Part shown: positions 17,545 to 25,569 of the stretch, piece after piece
How positions within the stretch are numbered: the first letter of the stretch is position 1
Layout: every line of letters begins with the position of its first letter
From: Anatilimnocola floriformis
GTDB taxonomy: Bacteria > Planctomycetota > Planctomycetia > Pirellulales > Pirellulaceae
Assembly (NCBI RefSeq): GCF_024256385.1
Contig: NZ_JAMLFW010000001.1
Coordinates: 3,410,001 to 3,474,000, forward strand
Reading direction: 5' to 3'
Length of the DNA stretch: 64,000 bases
Made by a program: the position numbers and the translations under genes
The notes under the pieces: model-generated
What the model was told of the DNA's origin: nothing
Database searches by the model: none
Seen by the model: only the letters and a program-made list of their open reading frames with translations

Positions 17545-18044
17545 ACGATGTCAGTCGCTGGCTTCAAGAGTAAGGGGTCAGAAGTCGCTGCCTTAGCTCG
17601 AATGGCCCAAGTTGGTATACGGAGAGCGAGGCCGACGATTCCTTTCCGTCGTCCGCACTGAGGAGTAGGTTTTCGTGCCAGCCGGAAAGCGGAACTAGGG
17701 GCCGACACAGCCATCCGTAAAGCTATTTTTAGCTTTATCGGGCGGTTGTCAAGCGACGCGTACAGTCGCAGCGAGAGATGCCGCTGGTTATTGCGAGCGA
17801 TAAGCGTAGTCAGGGCCGCCGCTACTTAATAACGGCTGTTTTCCTGGCATATCTTCCTGATGGTCGGTTAGGTCTTCGCGCACTTTCGTCGTGGCTGGCA
17901 CGCTGCTCGCCTCAGCGCTCGGGCCGCCGTTCTTGGAGTCTACTTCAGCCGCGATACGCGTTTGCCTACTTCTCGATGCGGCCGCCTGCCGCGAAGCCTG
18001 ACAGCTTCTTCGTTACCGTCGTCCGCCGCATGTTCGAGAAGCCA
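17545..18044. other. 500-base gap without a supported gene
   Basis: An open frame runs through part of this stretch (17778-18044) in phase with the following small gene, but its composition before 18045 does not look like a protein. It may be upstream sequence of the 18045 gene. No hairpin or repeat stood out. Confidence 0.4.
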
Positions 18045-18251
18045 ATGCCGTTGCTGATCACGTATAGGGGAAACCTAGTCAAACGCCGACGTCGAATCGG
18101 CGATCGCCTGCAACTTTCTTTCTTCGGTCCAGTTTCGGGCCAACGTGGCGATCGATTGTTGGTCACTCAAGAGCAGTGGCAGCAATTCGGTCGCGTTCAA
18201 TTTGTCACGCCATCTGGGAAACCTGACGCCCGACGGATGTCAGTTTCCTAG
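18045..18251 (+). CDS. Unknown small protein (68 residues)
   Basis: From the ATG at 18045 the product reads as a compact basic beta-rich domain: PLLITYRGNLVKRRRRIGD, then LQLSFFGPVSGQRGD and LLVTQEQWQQFGRVQF. The alternation of strands and the clean end suggest a real gene; I do not recognise the family. It sits 45 bases before a 416-residue unknown gene on the same strand, so both may be one transcript. A longer in-frame start at 17778 exists but adds unlikely sequence. Confidence 0.5.
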   Translation: MPLLITYRGNLVKRRRRIGDRLQLSFFGPVSGQRGDRLLVTQEQWQQFGRVQFVTPSGKPDARRMSVS

Positions 18252-18296
18252 CCCTATTACGTCTGTGTCGGATTTCCATTCAAGAGAGGAATGCAC

Positions 18297-19547
18297 ATGT
18301 CGAATGCCAATTCTGGTTGTCAACTGAGCTACAACACGCGCAAGTTGATTTCTCAATTCTATGCCCAGCAAATCCCCGAGGATCGCTGGGAGCCAATGGC
18401 TGATTGCGTGGGTCTTACTTTTCGACCGGGGGGATTCGCCAACAGCTTTTCAGCGCGAAGTATCCTTCCGGCTGGAACGGCTGTTATGGTTCAACTGCAA
18501 TACGAGTTGGAGAATGACCGCACGGGAAGACGGCGGCTACGAATCCCTTTGAAGGGAATCCGGGGCCGAGACCTTCCCGACGGCGGAGTGTCCTATGATG
18601 GCCAGCCTCCCTGCGTGCAGGTCGATTTATCTTGGCGGCCGCGCGCTGGTGCACGCGGGCGAACCATTGATCCCGAGCGCAATCCGAGCCTGCTCGAGAC
18701 ATCGCTTCGCATCGACAAGGCCTGCCAACGCGCGGCTAACCAGCGCAGGAAACTGCCGGCGGTACCTTGTTATCCGCGCGTCCTTCTAAGCATTACTGAG
18801 AACCAGTTACCGCACTACCAGGACTCTCCGAGGCTGCGCGTTCTTGCGGCGCGGAAGTTAGGTGAACCGGTCCACACGCTCGGCAGAAATGGAGACGTTC
18901 TCCTGGAAAGGCTTCTGAAAGAGACATGGGACAACTCAATTCTTACGCCCGACAACCCAAGGAACTGGACGGGCACATACCTTGTCGAGGCTGCCTTGTG
19001 CCCCACGATGCGGAGCTTTGTTCGTATCTACGAGGATTTCAGCGACCTTTTGGGAGAACCCGTATTCAATCCTGCTCGATCGGTTGCATTCGAGCAGTAC
19101 GCAAATCCGGCGAAGGGAGTCTTGAAGGAAATGGGACTTGGTGACAACCCTGACCTAAATCAACCTTTCAGTGACGAAACCGTCGCGCGAATGGTTGACT
19201 TGATGCGCACGCATCTGGCAGATCAATCGTTGCTCTTCACCGAGGGAGACTTGTTTGACGGATTGACCGAACATCACCTTCCTCTTATCGCGTGGAGTAG
19301 CTTACTGCCGAAGTTACGTGCGCAACTCAGCGTTCATTCCAATGAATGCTGCATGGACGACGACCTGAAACTGGCTGCACGGCGACCAGCAGAAGCGCTG
19401 TGGCTTCGGCATGCCTGCCGTGTTCAGGTCGTCAAGCGTCGGCCGATTGCGGCGCTAGATAGTGCGACTTCGTTGATCCGTGTCGAACCACAGTCCAACC
19501 GTAACGAGTCTGGGTGCGGTGAGGGGGTACCAGAAATAGCTTGCTGA
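18297..19547 (+). CDS. Unknown protein (416 residues)
   Basis: No family recognised. The ATG at 18297 has GAGAGG about seven bases upstream; an ATG at 18291 is too close to that site. The N-terminal half is beta-rich with a possible conserved core (ADCVGLTFRPGGFANSF, VQLQYELENDRTGRRRL). The C-terminal half is helical (VARMVDLMRTHLADQSLLF, LPLIAWSSLLPKLRAQL). There is no signal peptide or membrane segment. A strong terminator follows at 19586. It may belong to the putative recombinase island that starts at tRNA-Pro. Confidence 0.7.
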   Translation: MSNANSGCQLSYNTRKLISQFYAQQIPEDRWEPMADCVGLTFRPGGFANSFSARSILPAGTAVMVQLQYELENDRTGRRRLRIPLKGIRGRDLPDGGVSYDGQPPCVQVDLSWRPRAGARGRTIDPERNPSLLETSLRIDKACQRAANQRRKLPAVPCYPRVLLSITENQLPHYQDSPRLRVLAARKLGEPVHTLGRNGDVLLERLLKETWDNSILTPDNPRNWTGTYLVEAALCPTMRSFVRIYEDFSDLLGEPVFNPARSVAFEQYANPAKGVLKEMGLGDNPDLNQPFSDETVARMVDLMRTHLADQSLLFTEGDLFDGLTEHHLPLIAWSSLLPKLRAQLSVHSNECCMDDDLKLAARRPAEALWLRHACRVQVVKRRPIAALDSATSLIRVEPQSNRNESGCGEGVPEIAC

Positions 19548-19585
19548 TAACTGGTCTTGCTCGATCAATCGGTCACAAGGCAAGA

Positions 19586-19627
19586 CAGGGCCGTCCCATC
19601 AGGGGCGGCCCTGCGAGCCTTTTTTTT
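19586..19627 (+). terminator. Rho-independent terminator
   Basis: A 12-bp G/C-rich stem (19586-19597 with 19602-19613, one G-T pair, loop ATCA) is followed by a tract of eight T at 19620-19627. It lies 38 bases after the stop of the 416-residue unknown gene. Confidence 0.9.
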
Positions 19628-20005
19628 AGCTATTCCAACCTCGAAGCATTCTCTTTCCGCGTGCCGTCGCTAATCCTATTTATCTCGGCGTCGTCTCGTG
19701 GCGTTTGAGCAGAACTTCTTTGCAGCGTGGCCGGCTTGCAGGCATGCTAAGGACGATGTGACCGAAGCAGTTTGGAGCCGACATAACCGACGGACCAAAT
19801 TCTTCCACTTGGTTGCCGCAGCTATCAGACCAAGCCCGAGTGACACACTACGCAACGCATGTGAATTTGACCCTCAGTTTTCAATCCCGCGTGAGCAACG
19901 CCATAGAACAGCAACTGCCATGCCTCTTCTAGCTTTAATCGATATTTCGTCGACTTCTGCGATCTGGTGCCTAACGCCGACAACGAATTGCCGTCTCAGA
20001 CTCAT
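19628..20005. other. Gap of ~380 bases without a supported gene
   Basis: An open frame at 19698-20024 on the plus strand has no protein-like pattern and overlaps the end of the histidine kinase on the other strand. Nothing else recognisable was seen. Confidence 0.4.
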
Positions 20006-21189
20006 TCACATCTTGTCGATATGAGCAGCATCGAGGATTGGCTGCCCGATTTTCATGGCGGACTGTCGGGGGAGGCGAATGGTAAACGACGTGCCGTTTT
20101 CCGCAGTTGAAGCCACGTCGATACGTCCGCCATGGGATTTGGCGACTTCTCGGGCAATATATAGCCCCATCCCGATGCTGCCCGGTCGATTGCTTCTTGG
20201 CCGTTCAGCACTGGAGCCGCGGATGAGCGGATCGAATATCTTGGGAAGCTCGCCTGAAGGAATCGGCTCGCCGCCGTTGTGAACGTCGATAACGACGAAT
20301 GCCTCCTCGCCACGGAGCGAAAGTGTAATGGGAAAATCAGGTGAGCCATGCTGGAGGGCATTTCCTATCAAGTTTGAGACAGCCTGTCGGATGCGATCAG
20401 AATCCCATAGGCCATTCAGATTGCCCTCGGCTTGGAGGTCGATCCTTCGGTCAGGGTGGCCGGATTTGAACTCTGCAATCAGTTCTTGGGCCAGTGCGGC
20501 TAGGTCTAGCGGCGCAGGGTTAACGGGCATACCCGCGCCCAGCCGAGTACGCGTGTAGTCAAGCAGGTCGCTGATCATCCGTTCCATCACCGTCACACTT
20601 CGGGTGATCCGATGGCTGCATGCCAGGGCTTCGGCGGATCGTTCACCAAGAGCGGCACCATATGGGCTGTCACTCCGATGGAGTTAAGTGGATTACGCAA
20701 GTCGTGGCTGAGGATGGCGAGAAACATGTCGCGGGCTTGGTCGACTCGCTTGGTGTAGCTGGCTACCGCTTTAGAGAGGGACTGGTCGATCGATTCATTG
20801 AACCGGGTCAGATCATCTACATCACGCTCATCTGCGCCGGGAGCGCTATCGTGCCAAAGCTGAAGTACGCTGGCGCGCAAAGCGCGGTACTCGCTCATCA
20901 CTTCCAGCATGTCAAATCCCAGGCTAAGACGATCGACCGCGTGGGCATCAGATGCGCCGTCGAGGGCATCGTTTTCACGCGGCTCTTCCTGCCCCTTCGA
21001 TTTCTTTGCCCGCTCCGCCACGGTCTGGGGCAACTTCATGTCCCGCGCGGTAGCCTGCAGGATTTGCCCGGCATGGTCGCGCAGGGTGAGTTGGTCAAGA
21101 TGCTCGCCAGCGCCGATGCTCCGTGCGAAGACTTCCCAGCCAGTCAGGATAGGCTCAACGTTCGACAGGATGAAATCAGCGAGCCGCAT
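20006..21189 (-). pseudogene. Sensor histidine kinase (RsbRD-like N-terminus), frameshifted or split
   Basis: The first frame (21189 to 20593) carries an RsbRD-type helical sensor region, then the HisKA phosphoacceptor segment FLAILSHDLRNPLNSIG with the catalytic His. It drifts out of frame near 20640-20660 and stops. The second frame (20596 to 20006) carries the end of HisKA (ERMISDLLDYTRTRLGAG) and the HATPase with N-box SNLIGNALQHG, G1-like VIDVHNGGEPIP, and GMGLYIA. Reading through with one shift gives a continuous family-like sequence (LGERSAEALACSHRITRSV joins the two), so one base was gained or lost. As written, the two frames overlap by GTGA, so a split two-subunit kinase is possible but less likely. 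Two tandem palindromes lie upstream. Confidence 0.82.
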
Positions 21190-21236
21190 TCAATACTCCG
21201 GGACAGTTTTTCATTCTCACTTCCAGCGAGACGAAC

Positions 21237-21275
21237 TGTCCACTTTATTGGACAACCTGTCCACTTTATTGGACA
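21237..21275. promoter_or_regulatory. Tandem palindromic operator, two copies
   Basis: TGTCCA-CTTTAT-TGGACA occurs at 21237-21254 and again, identical, at 21258-21275, a period of exactly 21 bp (two helical turns). It lies 48 bases upstream of the kinase start at 21189. Identical dyads in phase are typical of cooperative repressor binding sites. The binding protein is unknown. Confidence 0.7.
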
Positions 21276-21378
21276 ACGCAACGTATTGTACGCCCCACCG
21301 CCACTGCCTCACAGCGTGCCTTAAGCGGTTAATCTCAGGCCGGTTGTCGAAGCGCGGACCCAATCTGTTGATTGTCTT

Positions 21379-21700
21379 CTCGCGAGCTACAGTCGGCTCC
21401 CCGCGATGTACACCAAGACTCCGTACCAATGGCAGAGACTTCCGCCGATTACGGCGAGGTGCTAGAGGCCGTGACTGTGGTTTTCCCGATTATCCCAGCG
21501 ATGAAAAATGGTTTCCGCGCTATAACAAACTCCACCGGCGAAAACCGTTCCCGAAGCGGCCAAGGGAAGAGAAGGAAGGAGGGCTGCCATCGGTATCAGA
21601 GCTAACCAGCCAAGCAGCAAGTACGACCAGAGGGTGGCTGAATCGATACGGTGGGCGAGCACCAACTTCGACACAGTGCCCACAGCAAGAACGTCCTGGC
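21379..21700 (-). pseudogene. Haemolysin III (PAQR) family C-terminal remnant
   Basis: The minus frame reads the second half of a HlyIII/PAQR seven-helix membrane protein: LWSYLLLGWLALIPMAALLP, then VFAGGVCYSAETIFHRWD and RENHSHGL. A TAG stands where the conserved Trp of the HGxWH motif belongs; the frame then continues HLAVIGGSLCHWYGVLVYIA to a stop at about 21379. The N-terminal half is absent, because family-like sequence begins right at the 3' end of the SDR gene at 21702. The fragment is therefore both truncated and nonsense-mutated. Confidence 0.75.
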
Positions 21701-21701
21701 C

Positions 21702-22778
21702 CTATGGGATCAACTTCTCGCGGCGCAGCCGGTCGAATAGATCGGTAAAGCTGTCGAGAGTAGGCTGGTAATCCGTGAACCCGAGCCGGCGGCTGTGAGC
21801 CATGTCCGCCATTACCTCCATCGGACGACCGAGGTCGGCGTCGGTGTGCCACGCTGAGACTAGACGGCCCAAGTCAGGTTCGACCAGCCCGTGCTTCCGT
21901 ACCAGTTCTACCCACGGTTCGGCATCCGACTTCATCTGTGCTTCCAGAGGCGTCGCACTGCCAGGGTAAGGTACGGCTTGCACCCCGAAGTACGAGGCCA
22001 GTCGCGGCCACAGCCACCGCCAGCGGAACAGGTCGCCATTAACGATGTTGAACGCCCGATTGGCGGCCGCGGGCGTCGTTGCAGCCCACGCGAGTTGGCT
22101 GGCCAACAATCGGGCATCGGTCACGTCGGTCAGCCCGTTCCACTGCTGCGGAGAGCCGGGAAACAGAAATGGGCGACCGAGGTGCTTGCATAGGGATGCG
22201 TAGACGGCCAGAGTCACGCCCATGTTCATCGCGTTCCCGATCGCGTACCCGATGATCGTATGCGGTCTGTGGACGGTCCACGCGAATCCGTCGCGGGCGC
22301 CGCCTGCGAACACCTCATCTTCTTGTGCGTAATAGAAGTTCTCGACCGCAAGCCGCTTCTCATCTTCTCGGAATGGCGTATCGGGCAGGTTTCCCTTCCC
22401 GTATGACTCAAACGGCCCAAGGTAGTGCTTTAGGCCGGTGACCAGGGCGACGTGCCGCACGCTGCCGGAAGTGCGGACAGCATCGAGGAGGTTGCGGACC
22501 ATCGCCGAGTTGACCCGGATGTTCTCGGCTTCGGTGTCGTGCCGCATCCAGGTGCTGAAAAACACATGGGTGAACTCTTGGCCCGCCAGCGCTGCGGCGA
22601 GTGAGTCCGGCTTGAGCAGGTCGGCCGCGACCGGGCGTAGTCCTTGCGGGTGTGCAACTGCCTTCCGGGCGAGTCCAGCGACCGACCACCCGTCGGCGAG
22701 AAGGCGGTTAGCAAGGTTATTACCGACGATGCCGGTGGACCCGACGATGAGCGCGCGATGCGGTGTAGTCGCTGACAT
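21702..22778 (-). CDS. NAD-dependent epimerase/SDR of the PRISE (5-beta-reductase-like) type
   Basis: 358 residues. The N-terminus ALIVGSTGIVGNNLANRLL is the extended-SDR Rossmann motif, followed by VAGLARK, a VFFSTWMR segment and VRHVALVTGLKHYLGPFESY. The last block resembles progesterone 5-beta-reductase/iridoid-synthase-like enzymes, where the catalytic Tyr lies in a later FYY segment (VENFYYAQED here). This family reduces enones with NADPH; the actual substrate cannot be told. The ATG at 22778 is chosen over the longer frame to 22943, which reads unrelated sequence. A HlyIII remnant follows directly downstream. Confidence 0.85.
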   Translation of the reverse strand: MSATTPHRALIVGSTGIVGNNLANRLLADGWSVAGLARKAVAHPQGLRPVAADLLKPDSLAAALAGQEFTHVFFSTWMRHDTEAENIRVNSAMVRNLLDAVRTSGSVRHVALVTGLKHYLGPFESYGKGNLPDTPFREDEKRLAVENFYYAQEDEVFAGGARDGFAWTVHRPHTIIGYAIGNAMNMGVTLAVYASLCKHLGRPFLFPGSPQQWNGLTDVTDARLLASQLAWAATTPAAANRAFNIVNGDLFRWRWLWPRLASYFGVQAVPYPGSATPLEAQMKSDAEPWVELVRKHGLVEPDLGRLVSAWHTDADLGRPMEVMADMAHSRRLGFTDYQPTLDSFTDLFDRLRREKLIP

Positions 22779-23253
22779 TTTCACCCGGTACCTGAGGAGG
22801 CCGTTTCGACCGGACCACATGGCCAGCACGGAAAACGATTTCTGGAATTGCATGTTCGCCTTCTCGAAGTAGGCGATGTTGCCCGTGAGAGCCGCTGCGA
22901 CCGCTGGCTTTTCGCGCAACTCTGGTTGCTTATCAACCAGCACCTTGAATCGGTGTTCCCGGTACGGGCCGCCGGCAGATGCATCTTCCAGCGACCATCA
23001 AGAATTGCAACCCCTGCATTCTCGTTACTCGTCTTCCACAAGAGTGGCTTCTTGCGCTCGTGCGTCCGTTCACCCAGCCAGGCGGGCGCTGCCCGCAGAC
23101 TTCTCTCACACCGTTTGCTGTGGTACCCTCGGCAGATCGAAAATCTGAACGCCTGCCTTGAAATGGAACTTTGGCATCCCAACTTGCATCGAGGTATCGT
23201 ACTGGCATGCAAGTGCTTTACCGGATGTGACCTGACCCGACCGGAGGAGCGGT
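22779..23253. other. 475-base gap with a possible unidentified gene remnant (minus strand)
   Basis: On the minus strand two neighbouring frames look protein-like in sequence: KPLLWKTSNENAGVAILDGRW near 23000-23050, then YREHRFKVLVDKQPELREKP and GNIAYFEKANMQFQKSF at 22820-22960. They are separated by a stop and a frame change, as in a decayed gene. I could not name the family. Confidence 0.35.
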
Positions 23254-23829
23254 ATGGAACATGCGTCCCGACATCCAATGGAATTGGAGTTGCAGGAGCG
23301 AGTTCAGGAACCCAGCCTCACTCAAGAGCGACTGCGTTCGGCCCTCAAGCATTCGAGTCACGCAATAGTCAGCACGGACTCTGATGGTGTCATCCGTGCT
23401 TTCAATCCGGCCGCCGAGAGGTTGTTCGGCTACGCCTATCAAGACGCCATTGGTCGCAACATCTCACTTGTATTGTCTGAACCGCTGCACGCGGGATTCG
23501 ACACTTTTCCGACAAGTCACTTGATTGCCAGCCAAACTAGAGAAGTCGTCGGGCGCCGAAACGATGGCTCGACCTTCGCAGCGGAGTTGACAGTTGGCGT
23601 GTCGCTTTCTAGCAATCGACAAACTTTTACCGGTTCTGTCCGTGATATCACCCACGAGCAACAACAGGCGAAAGTCAGAGATGCGATGCTCTCTCGCCTT
23701 TATTCCGAGAAGGTGCCCCTCGCCTATGTCCTCTTCGGCCCCGACTTCCGCGTCGCAGACTGGAACCTCGCGAAATCTGGCAGATCGCCGTTTCTCTCCA
23801 GATCTGACCTTAGCTGCCGTATCTTTTGA
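23254..23829 (+). pseudogene. PAS-domain sensor, 3'-truncated
   Basis: 191 residues from an ATG with GGAGG seven bases upstream. Residues ~25-140 are a PAS domain (AIVSTDSDGVIRAFNPAAER, LFGYAYQDAIGRN, FTGSVRDITHEQQQ). A second PAS begins (VPLAYVLFGPDFRVADWN) but the family sequence ends about 23770, after which the frame runs to a chance stop. No kinase or other output domain remains. The truncation point coincides with the 3' part of the hemerythrin-like gene on the other strand, which suggests a rearrangement joined two unrelated genes. Confidence 0.75.
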
Positions 23830-24152
23830 AGCAAACGGGCGTGGTCAAGCCTCAGCTTTTCAACACGTGTGGGGACGGAACCTAGTGCAAGGTCTAGTTC
23901 CGCGAACAGTCCTCGTTCACCTTCGGCGGACGCGATGTGCCGTTGTAAGCTCTTCTCAACCTCGCTTAACTCGCTCGCTGCTCTATTCGCCCATACTCGC
24001 TCCCGACCCGGCGCCGGTGACGCCAGCGCGGCCTCAAGTCGATGAATGCATTCGATCAAGTCGTCGTGTTCCAGCCTTGTCCGTTCTGAGAGTTCTACTT
24101 GGTACGAGTGAATTACAGGCAATCGTTTTTCGTGGTTCGGCTTGAGTGACAT
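23724..24152 (-). CDS. Hemerythrin-like (HHE) domain protein
   Basis: 142 residues. The ATG at 24152 has GGAGG eight bases upstream, favoured over the longer frame. The helical product shows His residues at hemerythrin-like places: LEHDDLIECIHRLE, VEKSLQRHIASAEGERGLF and LRLDHARLLQKIRQL. Hemerythrins bind a di-iron centre and sense or carry oxygen; iron binding here is an inference because not every ligand can be matched by eye. The 3' end overlaps the truncated PAS frame by about 106 bases. Confidence 0.65.
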   Translation of the reverse strand: MSLKPNHEKRLPVIHSYQVELSERTRLEHDDLIECIHRLEAALASPAPGRERVWANRAASELSEVEKSLQRHIASAEGERGLFAELDLALGSVPTRVEKLRLDHARLLQKIRQLRSDLERNGDLPDFARFQSATRKSGPKRT

Positions 24153-24378
24153 GATGGTGCCTCCATAGCGACGGCGAGCGCAGAGTCGCGCTCGCCACGA
24201 CTCGAATCTCTTTTGATCTACGTGCGGGATGATCCGTACCCCGCCAACGTGGAATCGATGAGGGTAAGGTTGGGAACGAACCACCGCCCGGAGAATGCTG
24301 GCCACACGATCATCAGCGGCACAGTACGGTGATAGAATTCCGGCCTTCGCCTCATCGATTCCAGCGGCGAAGCGCTTG

Positions 24379-24768
24379 TTACCCGCTCTTCACGGCAATC
24401 CGTCGCGGCAGCACGCTAGGATGCTTGGGCAATGTTAGCTCAAGCACGCCGTCCTTTAGGACTGCATCGATGCGGTCGCCGTCGATACCTTTATCCAGCG
24501 AAAAGCTGCGGTAGTAGTCGCCGATGCCGTACTCCTGCGCCCAATACTCAACCTCATCCTGCCGCGGCGGTGCCTTCCCCCAGATTTGCAGCTCGCCATC
24601 CTTGTATTGAATTTCGAGATGTTCGGAGGAGACGCCTGGCAGATCACCCGTCAGATGGAAGGCGGTTTCGTCTTCCCAGATGTCAAATCGCGGAGTGTAA
24701 GTCAGCGTCGAGCGCTCGTTGTTAGTGAAATCTTGGGTTTGTCGAACTTGTGTGGTTGTGTTGGACAT
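24379..24768 (-). CDS. Hsp20/alpha-crystallin small heat-shock protein
   Basis: 129 residues. An alpha-crystallin domain runs from FDIWEDETAFHLTGDLPGV to DGVLELTLPKHP, with the family's GVLxLxLPK end motif followed by a basic C-terminal tail. It is an ATP-independent holdase for unfolded proteins. AGGAGA lies before the ATG. It is the second gene of a two-gene unit, 52 bases after the other Hsp20. Confidence 0.95.
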   Translation of the reverse strand: MSNTTTQVRQTQDFTNNERSTLTYTPRFDIWEDETAFHLTGDLPGVSSEHLEIQYKDGELQIWGKAPPRQDEVEYWAQEYGIGDYYRSFSLDKGIDGDRIDAVLKDGVLELTLPKHPSVLPRRIAVKSG

Positions 24769-24820
24769 GATTCTGTTCTCCTGTTTACAAACGATGTCTT
24801 GTCGAGGTCAGTTGGCTTAC

Positions 24821-25258
24821 TTATCCCTTCGCGACCTCGATGCGGCGCGGCTGGCTCTTCGCCGCCTTGGGCAACGTGATGAGCAGCACGCCGTCCTTGA
24901 AGTTGGCCAAAACCTGGTCTTCCTGCACAGGCTCGGGAAGCATGATCTGCCGTTCGAACGAGCCGAAGCCGCGCTCGCGGCGGATCCATTTTCGTTGTTC
25001 GCGCTGCTCGTCGATGGTGCGTGAACCTTGAATCGTCAGGACCTGGCCATCCGTCAGGCTGATGTTCAGCGAGTCCGCAGCGAAGCCAGGGAGTTCCGCT
25101 TCGACATAGTAATTTGCCTCATCGTTCCAGCCATTCAGAGGCGGGAAATTCGAGTGCGAATACGATGGACGAGCCGCCCGGCTCAGCTCATCGATGAGAC
25201 TGAAGGAACGCTGCATCTCGCCCAGCAATTCCAGCGGTGAAACACGATTCAGCAACAT
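24821..25258 (-). CDS. Hsp20/alpha-crystallin small heat-shock protein, first gene of the pair
   Basis: 145 residues. The N-terminal arm (LLNRVSPLELLGEMQRSF) precedes an alpha-crystallin domain (YYVEAELPGFAADSLNISL to DGVLLITLPKAAKSQPRRI). AGGAGG stands nine bases before the ATG at 25258. The gene has a ~150-base leader containing a long hairpin and, upstream of it, a sigma-54 promoter at 25421-25437, so expression is probably activator-dependent. Confidence 0.95.
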   Translation of the reverse strand: MLLNRVSPLELLGEMQRSFSLIDELSRAARPSYSHSNFPPLNGWNDEANYYVEAELPGFAADSLNISLTDGQVLTIQGSRTIDEQREQRKWIRRERGFGSFERQIMLPEPVQEDQVLANFKDGVLLITLPKAAKSQPRRIEVAKG

Positions 25259-25302
25259 TGTACATTCCTCCTTTCGAGATCGATTTGAAACGAATGAAAA
25301 CT

Positions 25303-25380
25303 GGCTGACCGTCGGTGAACAACCGGCTTCGGTAGATACCGCTCAAGCGGTGAAGCCGGTGACCGACGAGATTGTCAGCC
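25303..25380 (-). other. Long hairpin in the hsp20 leader
   Basis: Four helices stack into one arm: 25303-25309 with 25374-25380, 25310-25316 with 25362-25368, 25323-25330 with 25352-25359, and 25338-25342 with 25347-25351 (loop TCAA). That is 27 Watson-Crick pairs. It lies between the sigma-54 promoter and the hsp20 ribosome-binding site, so it would be in the 5' untranslated RNA. It could be a regulatory or stabilising structure. The ribosome-binding site is outside the helix, so a classical RNA thermometer is not evident. Confidence 0.7.
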
Positions 25381-25420
25381 GATGTCTGATTGACATTTTC
25401 ATGCCTTTAATCGGCAAGAA

Positions 25421-25437
25421 AGCAACGGCCGTGCCAA
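25421..25437 (-). promoter_or_regulatory. Sigma-54 (RpoN) -24/-12 promoter for the hsp20 pair
   Basis: On the minus strand the sequence TTGGCACGGCCGTTGCT matches the sigma-54 consensus TTGGCACG-N4-TTGCT at every specified base. Its position ~165 bases before the first hsp20 start fits a transcript beginning near 25410. Confidence 0.85.
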
Positions 25438-25569
25438 ACCAATGTGGGCAAGCGAAAGGCTTTGGGCCGAAATGATTTGCGCAAAATCAACGGCAGAAGA
25501 GCGCAGAGCCCACTGGCATGCACTGTCATTTTGACTCAGCGAGTTGGCTTACGACGCCGCAACTCAGCG

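Noticed and set aside
17778-18044. N-terminal extension of the small unknown protein
   Set aside because: Composition is Arg/Ser/Leu-rich without secondary-structure pattern, and a later ATG gives a cleaner domain.
19698-20024. Plus-strand open frame of 108 codons
   Set aside because: It has no protein-like pattern or ribosome-binding site and overlaps the histidine kinase end.
22781-23278. Minus-strand open frame of 165 codons upstream of the SDR gene
   Set aside because: Mostly low-quality sequence; only short internal stretches look protein-like, so it was listed as a possible remnant rather than a gene.
25259-25302. ROSE-type RNA thermometer or CIRCE element at hsp20
   Set aside because: No TTAGCACTC/GAGTGCTAA pair, and the ribosome-binding site does not lie in the hairpin.
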